DNA from: Salvator merianae
Taxonomy: Eukaryota > Chordata > Lepidosauria > Squamata > Teiidae
NCBI GenBank assembly: GCA_003586115.2
Contig: QVOM02000126.1
Location: 11,812,056 to 11,876,055 of the forward strand
Direction of reading: 5' to 3'
DNA length: 64,000 nt
In this document: piece after piece, positions 1 to 10,263 of the stretch
How positions within the stretch are numbered: the first letter of the stretch is position 1
Layout of the letters: every line of letters starts with the position of its first letter
Made by a program: the position numbers and the translations under genes
The notes under the pieces: model-generated
The model's input: only the letters and a program-made list of their open reading frames with translations
Told to the model about the DNA's origin: nothing
Database searches by the model: none

Positions 1-337
1 TTGGATCTGTGAGAAAAGCAAGCAAGCATGGCTGGGACTTGAGAATATGCAAAGATGGCTGTGCAGTGGCCAACGCACTGACAGGAGTAATGTTAAATGT
101 GAAACTAAAAGGAAATTGACAGAAAGGGAAGGCAACTAATTTGGAAAGCAGGGGAAATATACCTTTCTCGAGGTTTTCTCTTGCTGAGCGAAGATCACAG
201 TGTGGACAAATGGCAAACACTCTCTCACACAAGCAAGTGGGAGGATTGCTATGCCCAGAGCAACAGGCTTAAAGGATAAGCAGAAGTGCCACCACTCTGC
301 CTAACTTCTCGCCTCTTGCTACCAGTGAAGTGAGGTA
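1..337. other. No recognised feature
   Basis: No open frame of note, repeat family or RNA gene is recognised here. It is ordinary noncoding sequence upstream of the first DNA element. Confidence 0.5.
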
Positions 338-1350
338 AGGCCTTTCTGCACTTACCTTTGAAATGTTTTAGTGTCAGGCATAGCCCACTTCTGGGCCTTT
401 CTCTGTCCCACATTGGAATGGAAGAGAGATATCATGCCCTGTTGCACACTGTGTCTGCATTGGATGCAGAGCAGTGCACCTGGTCTAAGCAGCCAAAATG
501 GCCGCCTAGATGAGGGTATTGTTAGACCTGTTTTCACAGATCTGCCAGCAGTCTAGAGACCTCTGGGATGGAACAGGGAGGCGTGCAGAGGGGCACATGC
601 TTCCCCGTTATGGTTTAGTGGGGAACCCATTTCAGCAATGCACCAAATTGTGAAGCCGAAATGTGTCATCCTGTGGCTGCAAGGTCAGGAACTTTCATTC
701 CTGGCCATTGGAGCCCTTGCAGCAGACTCCAAAGCTTGTGCGTGCATCAGGGCAGCATGGGATGGCATGGAGCCTGTCCTGGAACAGAGGGCGTTTTCGC
801 ACCTACCAGAGCAGAATGGAATAATTACCAGGCTTCAGGCCGGTGAAGACAGAGTTTGCTGATCAGCATTCACATTAGTCAGCAATCGAATAATTTGTGA
901 GCTGACCAGCAGGAGGAGCTGTGCGAATGGGAATGCACTAGTCAGGGGAACCATAGAGCTCTTCTGAAAACATAGAGCTACTAATTCAAAGCCGGAGAGC
1001 TGTTTCTGAAGCTGGCCCCTCCCCGCTGCCATTTCAAAGCCAGAAGTAGTGCGAACGCTGCTTCCTGATCTACACCTGATTGCGCAAGTCAGACTCCAGA
1101 CTGCAATTTACTTCACCAGCCTTACTCAGCTTCGGGTAGGCATCAGGTGGGCTTGGGTGAGCTTCAAGGCAGCTGACTCCATTTGAAAGTGTGAATGCAG
1201 CTGACTAGCAAGTGAACAGGAATGTTCCTTTTGCAAAGTTCAAACAGGGCCAGAGAATCCAAGTGCGAATGGCCTTGTTCCAGGACAGTTGAACCACTTC
1301 AGCATGGAATCCTTTCCAGTCAGAGCAGTTCCAGCTGGAGTGGTCCAGAC
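338..1350 (+). mobile_element. HPM group E element, split by a group B copy
   Basis: The left end AGGCCTTTCTGCACTTACC matches the shared terminus GGGCCTKTTYGCACTT. Internal blocks (a GGACCCATTTCAGCAR stretch near 621, then TTGTTCCAGGACAG and GGAGTGGTCC near 1270-1350) also occur in the copies at 7110, 9751 and 15258, which fixes the family. A group B element at 789-1251 interrupts it. The right end is not clear, so 1350 is an estimate. There is no coding capacity. Confidence 0.6.
789..1251 (+). mobile_element. HPM group B element
   Basis: It starts GGGCGTTTTCGCACCTACC and ends CAAACAGGGCC. Exact 3-bp direct repeats AGA flank it at 786-788 and 1252-1254. Group B internal markers are present: a GTGAGCTGACCAGC stretch, GAATGGGAATGCACTAGT, CACCTGATTGCGCAAGTCAG and a CAGGTGGGCTTGGGTGAGCTT segment. 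It is nested in the group E element. Non-coding and non-autonomous. Confidence 0.75.
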
Positions 1351-1628
1351 CCTATGAGTATGGAAATAGCCTCAGTCTATGGAAGGGCTTTGCCATGTCT
1401 GTGAAAGCAAGGCTGGTCACACTCCTCATGGGGCTGTTGTGAAAAGAAGATGGGGAAAAATAATGTACCTTGAGTTCTTTGGGGGAAAGGATGCAGTGAA
1501 AAATGCCAGAAGTAAACACCATTATTTAAAAAGAATGCTACCTTGCAATGTAATCCTGGGTTGTCATCACATCAAAGCATTCTGATGTGTGCACCTATAG
1601 CAATTCTACCAAACTGTCTGGAGTTTTG

Positions 1629-2275
1629 GGGCCTTTTTGCACTTTCCACCTTGGAATGTTCGTATCCGGACATTCCAAGCTGGAACAATCCCCGTGGTGT
1701 GGTGGCCATCCGCACTGCGAGGGCTGGAACAACACAGAAATGGGCTGCAATGTGAATGCTGGAAGCCCCACCACAACAGTGGTTGGATAAATTTCTGGCT
1801 GCTGCCATGGTGACCAGGCATGTGGCATGTGGCATGCGTCTGCACAGCCGTGCCGTGCCGTGGCCTGCAGTGTTCGCGCTGGGAAGTGGATGCAAATGTT
1901 GAATACCAAAAGCAGTCCAGCTGTTCCCAATACAGCTTTGGAGCGCAATTTTGTGCTCCACGGCTAGTAGTAGCAATCGGGAGTGCCTGTAGCCACTGCT
2001 CCCAATCGCTTGGGTGTCCACAAAATGTGAAAGTGCTTCATTACTGAGTGTACCGACACCAGTGACGGCCCGTGACTTTAAGGGCGGGTGTTTGTGCTCT
2101 GCGCAAAGTATGCCATGGCTGTTTGCGGGGCCTCCGGGCCTCCATACTGCAGTACGGAGGCCCAGAGGCCCCGCGAAGAGCCATAGCATGCTTTGCATGA
2201 GGTGCAAACACCCGCCCTTAAAGTCACGGGCCACCGCTGGCAGACACCCACTAGCATGTACGCGCGAACAGGCCC
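1629..2275 (+). mobile_element. HPM group A element carrying a nested PAL-hAT
   Basis: It starts GGGCCTTTTTGCACTTTCC and ends CGCGCGAACAGGCCC, flanked by exact TTG repeats at 1626-1628 and 2276-2278. The first stem-loop, at about 1650-1677, pairs TTGGAATGTTCG with CGGACATTCCAA. The typical group A body follows (GGCCATCCGCACTGC, GGGCTGGAACAAC). The right half is interrupted at 2060 by a palindromic hAT element. A 220-codon open frame on the minus strand runs through both elements and I regard it as accidental. Confidence 0.8.
2060..2239. mobile_element. PAL-hAT palindromic element, copy 1
   Basis: It starts CAGTGACGGCCCGTGAC and ends CCACCGCTG. The two halves are close reverse complements along most of the 180 bp, around a centre near 2147. 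Flanking 8-bp repeats are ACCGACAC and GCAGACAC (6 of 8 match). The terminal CAG..CTG, 8-bp duplication and lack of coding fit a hAT-type MITE. It lies inside a group A element, so it is younger than that element. Confidence 0.8.
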
Positions 2276-2278
2276 TTG

Positions 2279-3622
2279 GTCTGAGGAATAGTTGGTGATC
2301 TCGGGTTGCTGTGGTTCATTTACTCCCTCTTACTGGCAGACATGTGGAATGGACCACCACCTGCGTCTTGCTTCATCCTGGCTCACAGCGCATCCGATTC
2401 TGGCAAATGGAGACTGAAAAGAAAATAATGAAGATCTGTCTGTGAGATCCTTCGGTTGCTTAGCGATAAAGAAGTGGCGAGCATTGGAGGCAGTTTCCCA
2501 TAGGTAGCAACAGCTGTATGTATCATTTCGCAGCTGCTAAATATGATATAAATCCGAAGAATTCCTCGTGTTTTTATAAAGTTTATTTAAAAAAAAAAAA
2601 AAAACCAGAAAGAAAGAAAGAAAGGAAAAAATACCCAGACAGCAAATTTTTGGCCATTCTGATACTCTTACCAAATGACATCTGGTTTCTGTACTGCTTA
2701 TTTAAGCAATCCTTTAAAAATGTTTGCCAAGGGGCGTAACTCAAAACGCTCCATCCTTCTCCATTTATAACTATACAGTTTAGATTACAATACAGTATGC
2801 TGAGTTTATTGTAAGTCACGGCATCCTCTTAACTGTTGGGTTTTTTTTTTTTTTTAAGTATGCTTTAAAGAGAATTGGATAAATATTATGCAATTAGTTA
2901 AGAGAGAGTGGCTTGGAAGATCCCGGATACCGAAGTAATGCATGACAATGAAGAGGAATGGTTTCCATATGGCGGGAGAGATCTTGGCCATTGTGAGAGC
3001 TGTTTCAAGAAATGTGCAGTGGGATGAAAAACTGAAGCTTGTTCACACATGACATGCGCTCCTCTAGGTTACTGTGTGTATGGGGAAGGTTCTCATACTG
3101 ATGTCCACCGAGAAGCGAATTATTTTTGATGGATGGACCAGTATGGGATTACTTTCAGAACACTTCAGGTCAGGCCGAACACACAGCTCTTCTCAGAGAA
3201 ATCAGCTCACAGGTTCTGCTGCCAGCCCTTGTCTGCAGGAAACCAACGTGGAAAAGGTTCCCTTGGCCAAGTTACCTTCACTGCTCAGAACAAAACTAAA
3301 AAAAACTGCTGAGTGTTCAGAAAATCCAGCTGCTCCAATGGAACACTTAGAACTTCTGAGTCTTCTCACCAGAGTGGACAATGGAGGACTCATTTCAAGT
3401 CCTCTGTTCCATGGAGGTGGGGGTCATAAAGTCTACCCAAAAGCCCCTCCACCCATTTTTGGTAGCAAAGAAGAATAATTGGGTTTTTTTCTCCCTTTTT
3501 CAGCAGCCATGAAGAGGCTGCTGAGAGGAATGAAAAACCTTCCAAGCACCTGTGAGAGGAGATGGGAGAGGTAGAAATTTCCTTTCAGCAGCTGATGGAG
3601 GGCAGTAGCAGACTGCCTAGAC
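2279..3622. other. Low-repeat interval
   Basis: No element boundary or known repeat is recognised apart from the A-rich/GAAA tract at 2588-2632. A 134-codon frame at 3074-3478 on the plus strand has no domain I recognise, no obvious splice context and low-complexity ends, so I do not call it a gene. Confidence 0.45.
2588..2632. repeat. Poly-A plus (GAAA)n simple repeat
   Basis: A run of about 16 A is followed by AGAAAGAAAGAAAGGAAAA. It may be the tail of an unrecognised retroposon. Confidence 0.85.
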
Positions 3623-3749
3623 CAGTGGTTCTCAAACTGCTATCCTCCAGATGTTCCTGAACCACCCCCAGCATTCTGGAATGCTGGGAGTAGAATGCTT
3701 TGAATAGTTGTTCAGGAACATCTGGAGGACCACACTTTGAGAACCACTG
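3623..3749. mobile_element. Short hAT MITE with CAGTGGTTCTCAAA termini
   Basis: It starts CAGTGGTTCTCAAACTG and ends with the reverse complement, CACACTTTGAGAACCACTG. Arms of more than 40 bp pair across a short centre (CCTCCAGATGTTCCTGAAC against GTTCAGGAACATCTGGAGG). The 8-bp flanks GCCTAGAC and GTTTAAAG differ mainly by transitions. These termini are typical of hAT-Charlie type MITEs in vertebrates. Confidence 0.8.
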
Positions 3750-4013
3750 GTTTAAAGAGTTCTCCATTGCCACCTCCTTCCCATTCATGGGAAGCAACCA
3801 TACATTGAGGTTTCTCTTTCCCTTTTAGCAGCCATTTGATGGCTGGTGAAAGAAAGAATTTCATTAAAAACAGGACCTGGTTTTGTTCTAAATCTGGAAC
3901 AGGCCGCTCTTCTGAAAGCACATTTTGTTCTGGGTTTAGAATCCTTGGAACCTGGTGTTTTGAGTGTGAAACATTTTATCCCAAAACGTTTTGTACATCC
4001 TTAGTCAAACATG

Positions 4014-4592
4014 GGGCCTGTTTGTGCTTTCTGCCTTAGAACACGATAATTATCCTACTGCTGGTCTGTTCTATGGCCTTGCAGTGTGGACAGTCACCAC
4101 ACTGCAAGTTCTGTTCTGCCTTAAAACAGGATCATTATCCTGTTCTATGGTGGAACGGACCTTGTAGCGCAGTAACCATCCACACTGCAAGGCCTTAGGA
4201 AAGACCAGTGGCAGGATACCAGCATTAGCAGTGCAAACACTGGCATCCTGCTGGTGTCTCACGCCATGACAGCAGTTAAGAAACTTCCAGCTGTTGCCAT
4301 GGAGACTGGCAATGCTGTGAGACGGTGCAACTGCAGATGCACAATGCGATGGCACAGTCATAGCCACACCGTGCCACTCTGAGTTTGCACCTGGAAGTGC
4401 GTGTGAACACAGTGTACCGGGAGCAGTCCAGCTGCTCCCAGTATGGCTGTGGAGCACAATTTTGTGCTCCACAGCAAGTAGCATCAGGAACAGCTGTAGT
4501 CTGCTTCCGATTGCCAGGACCGACGCAAAATGCAGAAGCACTTGACTAGTGAGCGTTCCTGACGTTTAGTAGCGTCAAGTGCGAAAAGGCCC
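4014..4592 (+). mobile_element. HPM group A element with duplicated left end
   Basis: It starts GGGCCTGTTTGTGCTTTC and ends CAAGTGCGAAAAGGCCC, flanked by exact ATG repeats at 4011-4013 and 4593-4595. The left-end stem-loop and the block after it occur twice (about 4031-4108 and 4114-4193), each beginning CTGCCTTARAACA and ending near CACACTGCAAG. The right part has the stem GGGAGCAGTCCAGCTGCTCCC. No coding. Confidence 0.8.
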
Positions 4593-5001
4593 ATGGACTC
4601 CAGCAACAGACGATGTGTTTACTAAAATCCAATCTTGCTCATATATAACTGGAATATACCCAGTCATAGCCTGTCAGCCATGGACTCAAGCAATAATAAA
4701 ATGCCCTCTTTCTATTTATCCTTCCATGAGCTCTGACTTCCAACTGCTAGTATCATTTCCCATCTGAATTCTGCCAATTCTGGTGTCGCTCTCTCTTTTC
4801 CAAAAATCCCAGGACTCCCTGAAACACAGGCAGCCTCTGCACAGAGGGGGCAGAAGTTGGTTGAAGGGCAGGAGCATGGGGTTGAGCCCTTGAGGTGGGA
4901 GGCATATTCTTGCCTTTTACTCTTGCAGACATCGAAGGCGGGGAACAAAAGTTCCCCGGCTTCTAAGTTTCTGCCCAGGGTCATTAAGCAACGTACAGGA
5001 A

Positions 5002-5505
5002 GGACATTTTCAGACTTACTACAGTGGAACATTCTAATTAGCAGGGTTCGGGCTGGTCAGGATCAAGTATAGTGAGGAGTGTTCGCTCTGGAACACTCCT
5101 CGATCCGACCAGCTGGGGAAGAAGTGTGAATGGGAGTGCATTAATTCGGTAGCTGTGTTCAGAACCAGAGGAGCCATGACTGGAGATGTGTCTGGAAGGA
5201 CCACCAGGTTCTGAACCCCAAGTCTGAACCTAGTGAGGGTTGGGTTCAAATTGTTTGATGGTGCAGGTGCCCCACCCCTTCACCATTCAGAACCAGGAAG
5301 TGGTGAGAACACATCTTTCCCGTCCTCCCCTGATGGTCCTGGTCAGCTTGGAGGCTACAGTTTTCTTGCCCACAGCTGTTGATGTTCAGGTGAGCTTCAG
5401 GTGGGCTTCAGTGAGTTTCCACTCAGCTGGAGCTGTTTGCAGGTGTGAATGCTCTGTTTCAGCGAGTGACCTGGAATGTTCTACTTGCTAAGTGTGAACA
5501 GGGCC
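5002..5505 (+). mobile_element. HPM group B element
   Basis: It starts GGACATTTTCAGACTTACT and ends AAGTGTGAACAGGGCC. The 3-bp flanks are GAA and AAA. A perfect stem-loop lies at 5075-5100 (AGGAGTGTTC / GAACACTCCT, loop GCTCTG). The body has the group B phrase AATTAGCAGGGTTCGGGC near the left end and AGCGAGTGACCTGGAATG near the right end. Confidence 0.75.
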
Positions 5506-5705
5506 AAAATGATCCCAGAAGTCGACCATTTTTGATGTCTTACTCAATGGGCTGGTGCTGTTGCCTTCAATCTGCATGGCTGCAGGATGGGCCCTCAAGG
5601 GCAGAAAGCACCTTGCAGGGTGGGATGCCTTTGAGAGCAGTTTCTGCCATCAGCAGCGAATCACCTGCGGGCAACAAAATTTGTTTGAGAGTGAAGGAGA
5701 CAAGC

Positions 5706-6412
5706 TAAGGAAGACCTGGCATGAAGCAATTGTGGGATCTTGTTTATATCCTATGCTGCTTCTTGCTGTCTGGAGGCAGCCTCTGTTTCCCCACAAACAG
5801 CTGTACGGAAAAAAACTGAGCTTAAGTCATTGTCTGGTGTCCAGAGGAGAGAAAAACAACAGGCTAACTTGCAGATATTTTCCCTCTGGCAAACTCGCAG
5901 AAGATCGCAGTGATATACTGAGGTATTTACTGGCTATCTTAATCTGTATATCAAATACCCGGCGGGGTTCTAATTAGCTTCCAGGCCTCCGTTCTTTGTT
6001 GCCAAGAAAACTGGTATTTACTGTAATTGTCTTTAAACAGCTAATTCCTTTCAGTCAATTCCAAGTAGTTCTATACTAAAGTGTGCACATTAATCTGTGC
6101 AGCTCCTGAAAAGCAGAGGGTCACAAATTGGATCTCCAGAAGAAGATATGGCAAATCACTTCTGTGTGTTTTTCAGGGAAACTGGAATCAGTCAATCCAC
6201 GTATTCAAGAATGACCAAAATCCCCATCCTCTTCTACACCAACGCTGCTTCCAGACAGCGAAAGGCAGTGTGGGATCTGAGCAAGCTCCCATAATTGCCT
6301 CTTGCTGCTCCCTCCCAGATGTGAGGGATAACCCAGCACTTACCTTGGAGTCTGGCAAAGAGTTTTCACAGTCAGAGCGATTGGGACGACCAGAAACCAG
6401 TCAAGCACCCAC
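5706..6412. other. Interval without recognised elements
   Basis: No known family is recognised. Segments such as GCAGCCTCTG near 5775 and CTGCTTCCAGACAGCG near 6247 recall similar words at 22555 and 42340, so an unclassified dispersed repeat may be present. Confidence 0.35.
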
Positions 6413-6515
6413 CCACCTGCTGCGACAGTATGGAGGCCCAGAGGCCCTACAAACAGCAATCGCACGCTTTCCGCGGGTTACAAACACCCACCCTTAAAGC
6501 CAGCAGCGGCCACTG
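6413..6515. mobile_element. PAL-hAT half element
   Basis: This is only the right half of the PAL-hAT family. It begins at the usual centre (CACCTGCTGCGACAGTATGG), then GGCCCAGAGGCCC, then CCCTTAAAGCCAGCAGCGGCCACTG at the terminus. The left arm is missing, so it cannot fold like the other copies. Confidence 0.75.
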
Positions 6516-6938
6516 AAGATTATATACTTCAGCAGCTACCACTCGCATCTGTGTTCAGCTCATCAGCCCCTGTTTAAACATTCCAGTGGTATCCCCGCAT
6601 CTTTCCCAAGCTGTGACCTTGAGGAGCACTCTCCAAACCAGAAGGGCATTCCTCTCCCATTCCCTATCTCTCTGTACCATGAAAACCCAGGGGCAGTAAG
6701 ATAAGCTAGCAGGGAAGACTGCATGGTCTACACTGTGAAGATGACAATACAAAGGCTATCTTCACAGTCACACTGTTGATGTTACTACCTGACTCTGCCA
6801 GAGCAGATCTAGACCTGGGTGTTGGGCTGCAGAATGTGTCCACAAGCCTGATCATCTGCAGTAACAGATCAGATGGGACTTGAAGAGGTATCCAAATGCC
6901 AGCCCATGACAACTTCACTGGGAAAAGTGTCCTAGGCT

Positions 6939-6965
6939 ACACACACACACACACACACACACACA
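6939..6965. repeat. (CA)n microsatellite
   Basis: An uninterrupted AC/CA dinucleotide run. Confidence 0.95.
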
Positions 6966-7109
6966 TTAAATAGCTCAAATGTAGCTTAGAGATGGTAGTG
7001 TCCATATGCTAGTGCCTTAATCCTCAGTAAAGGCCAGAAAATACATTCCCATTTTTTTTTATTTGGCCTTTAAGTGTAGATTAGAAGTAGACATGTAGTC
7101 TAGTATAGC

Positions 7110-7532
7110 AAGAAGTCCAGGGGCCTCCCTTCCACACACTAGTGCAGTTTAAGGAAGGCCATGCCCCCTTGTAGCATGCTCTGTCTGCACTGGATGGAGT
7201 GTAGACTGGACCAGGCAGACCCAAATGACCACTAGTCTGGTTTACTGTAGACCTTTTTTAAAAAAAATCCACTAGTGGTCTATTGTCTGCTACATCAGAC
7301 CACAGAGCAGAGTAAAAGGCATGTACTTCTGCTTTACCATGGGGACCCATTTTGATGACAAAACGAAGCATGCTTTGCATACAAAGCTTGCATAAACTTT
7401 GTGGCTGGAATTAATGTTGTGTTTGGTCTTGTTCTGGGACACCTGAACCACTCCAGCTGGTGGACCACTCCAGCTGATCCAGTCTCACTGGAGCATTCCA
7501 CCTAAGGTAAGTGTGGGAACAGACCAGTAGTG
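7110..7532 (+). mobile_element. HPM group E element, left end decayed
   Basis: Shared group E words are present: CCTCCCTTCCACACACTAGTG near 7123, ATGCTCTGTCTGCACTGGAT near 7174, GGGGACCCATTTTGATGA near 7340, and an end region with ACCACTCCAGCTG and AAGGTAAGTGTGGGAACAGACC. The first terminus is not identifiable. Confidence 0.6.
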
Positions 7533-7540
7533 TCCTATGG

Positions 7541-7818
7541 AGGCACGGTGGTGCAGAAGGCTAAGGCACTGATCTTTCAATAGGAGGATCAGAGTTCAAG
7601 GCCCCTGTCTGCCGTGTAGAGAGGATGAGCGCCCTCTACTGGCCTCTAGCTCCAGCCAACCTAGCTGTTCGAAAGCAAGTAATTGCAAGTAGAGAAATAG
7701 GGAGCATCACATTGTGTGATGTGGAAGATAGATAGATGTAAGCCTTCGGGCAAAAAATAACCTTGTAAGCCACTTTGAGTCAGCTTCGGCCGAGAAATGC
7801 GGGGTATAAAAAACCAAG
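7541..7818 (+). mobile_element. tRNA-derived SINE (Sauria-type), copy S1
   Basis: It begins GGCACGGTGGTGCAGAAGG. A-box-like (TGGTGCAGAAGG, about 7549) and B-box-like (GAGTTCAAGGC, about 7592) promoter elements have tRNA spacing. The tail reads GTAAGCCACTTTGAGTC then GCGGGGTATAAAA. Copies at 16253 (minus), 47186 and 58261 are almost the same length and sequence, so one source family was recently active. It ends in a long microsatellite. Confidence 0.85.
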
Positions 7819-7905
7819 TTGTTGTTGTTGTTGTTGTTGTTCTTCTTCTTCTTCTCCTCTTCCTCCTCCTCCTCCTCCTCCTCCTCCTCCTCCTCCTCCT
7901 CCTCT
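7819..7905. repeat. Compound (GTT)n(CTT)n(CCT)n microsatellite
   Basis: About 25 trinucleotide units grow out of the SINE 3' tail, which normally ends in AACCAAGTT. The run changes from GTT to CTT to CCT, as expected for stepwise expansion of a retroposon tail. Confidence 0.95.
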
Positions 7906-7907
7906 AA

Positions 7908-8040
7908 GGGCATTTTCTCATTTTCCATCTTGGAATTTTTGCAGTTGAACATTCCAAGATGGAACAGTCTTCATAGTGGGGTAGCCATCCGCACTGTGAG
8001 GGCTGGAACTTCATGGAAATGGGCTGGAACTTCACGAATA
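7908..8040 (+). mobile_element. HPM group A element, left-end fragment
   Basis: It starts GGGCATTTTCTCATTTTCC. A stem-loop follows at about 7926-7962 with arms CCATCTTGGAAT and ATTCCAAGATGG, then GGCCATCCGCACTG-type group A sequence. It breaks off after a short duplication of GGCTGGAACTTCA. Confidence 0.7.
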
Positions 8041-8425
8041 AGTGGCTTCTGTCCACTTCTCTATATGGTCCCAGAGAGTTAACGGAGCCACTCATGAGAT
8101 ACAGTACATCCTGTTCAGGTCATGGAAAGATGTGTGAGCAAAAAATCTGCTGACTGCAGGAATTGTTTCCTCTTTGAACAGAAACAGTACTTGTTATTGA
8201 GGAATTAGTTTATGTTTGCCTTTAGTCTTTAGTGTTTTATTTTAAATGAATAATTTGCCTTGTAAAAAGATAAATAATGCCCTGCTGGACCAGATGAGTG
8301 GCTTATGGAATCCAGCAGCCTGGTACCACAATGGGTAGACAGTTGTGTATGGAAGACCACAGGGAGAATATGGGTACAACAGCTTGCCAGTCCACAGTGT
8401 CCTAGCAGTTGCCTTTTGAGATATT

Positions 8426-8606
8426 GAGTCTGTTCGCACTTAGTGAGTGGAATGTTCCAGGTTACTCGCTGGAACAGAGCATTCACACCTGCAAACAGCT
8501 CCAGCTGCGTGGAAACTCACCAAAGCCCACCTGAAGATTACCTGAAGCCTACCAGCAGTGGTCAAGAAAATGGTAGTCTCAAAGCTGACTAGTGTGATCA
8601 GGTGAT
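8426..8606 (-). mobile_element. HPM group B fragment
   Basis: It starts GAGTCTGTTCGCACTTAG, the reverse complement of the group B right end. GCTGGAACAGAGCATTCAC, CAAACAGCTCCAGCT and GACTAGTGTGATCAGGTG follow, as in the reversed copies at 61349 and 62031. The rest of the element is absent. Confidence 0.65.
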
Positions 8607-8828
8607 GATCATGGTTTGGAATGGCAATGGGTCGGGACTACATGGCTGCACAGGCACCGTCTGACAATTTGACTCTATGTGGTTTACAAGTGATTAAAAA
8701 CAGTAACATCAGACATTAAAATCACAGAACCACAGGGTGGTTTGGTTGGCATGCAAATCATGTGAGCACCCCAGTTTGTTATGAACTGTGAACTAACCAA
8801 AGCAGTTTGGCACATCTCTATTCCTGAC

Positions 8829-9144
8829 TAGGGATGTACATGAAAAAAAAAAATCGATTCATTTTTGAAATGAAAATTTGCATTTTTCCTTTGTTAGCGA
8901 ATTTCATTGTCGAAAAATGCATTTTTCACATTCGTTTTTGCATTTTTCACAATGTTTTCCCATTGAAAATTCCATTTTCATTGTTTAAACATAGCGAAAA
9001 TTGCAAAAATTTGATGATTTCATTTTTCATTTTTGATCGAAAACTGTAAGTGCAAGAAACCTCATTTTCGTTTCGATGAGAAAATTTGCGAAAATGAAAT
9101 TTTGTACGAATTTTCAAATACGAATCGAAATTTGCACATCCCTA
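8829..9144. mobile_element. TAG-hAT element, copy a
   Basis: It starts TAGGGATGTACATGAAAA and ends TTTGCACATCCCTA. Flanking direct repeats TTCCTGAC (8821-8828 and 9145-9152) are exact 8-mers. The inside is AT-rich, dominated by GAAAATTTGCATTTTTC-like words, with no frame. Terminal TAGGG and the 8-bp duplication match the hAT superfamily. A further end of this type (TTTGGCACATCTCTA) lies just upstream at 8806-8820. Confidence 0.85.
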
Positions 9145-9252
9145 TTCCTGACTAGAGGATACCAACAAATTGTCCATTATTTCTTCCCTCTCCACTTGAA
9201 CGTTGGCCTCCTCTGATTTGTACAAATGCAAATGATGATAACTGAGTTCGTA

Positions 9253-9663
9253 GTGCCTGTGTGCACTGGCACTGGTGAGCACCTGGACACTACAGGCACT
9301 CCTGGACACTCCTAGCTGTGGACCACAGAAACGTTGTCCACAGCTTACCCAGGAGCAGCAGCTAGATGGCTTCCGCTCAACAACATTCACACCATCTTCT
9401 GGCTGTGAACGCTACAAGTGGGAGACATGGCACAGCTTTGGCTGCACAGTTGCGCACTGTGTCCTGGTTGCCATGGCATTGGCCAGACATTGACGTGACA
9501 GCAGCCATGGTGCTCAGGCCTGTCATCTGGACTTTGAGTGCTGGTGGCCTGGTATGGGGCTGTTCTAGCCCTGAAAGTGCAGATGGCTGCCACGCCACTG
9601 GGTCTCTTCCAGCCTAGAATGGTATTGTTATACCATTCTAGGCTGTAAAGTGCAAAGAGGCCC
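9253..9663 (-). mobile_element. HPM group A element
   Basis: It is in reverse orientation relative to the copy at 1629. It ends AAGTGCAAAGAGGCCC. A perfect stem lies just inside that end at 9611-9644 (AGCCTAGAATGGTAT / ATACCATTCTAGGCT). The other end reads GTGCCTGTGTGCACTGG followed by a CACTGGTGAGCACC hairpin remnant. The 3-bp flanks do not match. Confidence 0.75.
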
Positions 9664-9750
9664 ACAGTCTCTCGGCACAGTTGTCACTTTTCTTTTTATG
9701 CTTGTTTCACAGCCTGATGGACTTTTACTGCTAGCTTAGAAAGAGTCAAA

Positions 9751-10263
9751 GGGCCTTTCTGCACTTGCTCTGGCAAATGCGCTAATGGCCTCCCTTCCAC
9801 ACATTAATGTGTAATATGGGAGGTTCTGCCCTTCTTTGGTATGCTTCATCAGCACAGGGCAGAGCATAATCCAGAGCAGGAGGTCCCTGGTCTGGATCAC
9901 TGATAGTCCTCAACATTGAGGACTACTGGCATGCCAGCTCGATCCAGTCTGGATCACAGAAGCCTGCAGAAGGCACACCTGTTTTTTCTGGACTACTGGG
10001 GGACCCATTTCGGTAGTGTACTTTATTGTGCCACCAAAATTGGTCCCCCAGGGCTTTCAAGACCAGAAGCTTTTGTTCCTGGTTGTCTGAGCTGCTGCAT
10101 GCCAGTTCTGAAGCTCATGTGAGCTTTGGGACCAAGAGTGTGCTAGACCAAGAGTGTAGATGGTATTGTCCCAGTGCAGGATGGTCTATCCCAGTCTTAG
10201 GATGGATTGTTCTGTTCCTGCCCTATTATTCCAGCCCAGAAGTGGTAAGTGTATAAAGGCCCC
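9751..10263 (+). mobile_element. HPM group E element, most complete copy
   Basis: It starts GGGCCTTTCTGCACTTGC and ends GTAAGTGTATAAAGGCCCC. It is flanked by AAA on the left (9748-9750) and AAA after the final C on the right. Internal words CCTCCCTTCCACACATTA, ATGCTTCATCAGCACAGGG and GGGGACCCATTTCGGTAG define group E. No coding. Confidence 0.7.

Noticed and set aside
1572..2234. 220-codon minus-strand open frame
   Set aside because: It spans a group A element and a nested PAL-hAT. The reading has no domain, and its length comes from GC-rich palindromic sequence.
1629..2275. Assignment of the HPM elements to PIF/Harbinger
   Set aside because: The 3-bp duplications fit in length, but none of the nine exact cases is TWA, so I leave the superfamily open.
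3074..3478. 134-codon plus-strand open frame
   Set aside because: No domain, no conserved motif and no neighbouring exon signals; treated as chance.
7861..7905. Poly-serine or poly-glutamate coding region
   Set aside because: The frames are read from a CCT/CTT microsatellite at a SINE tail.
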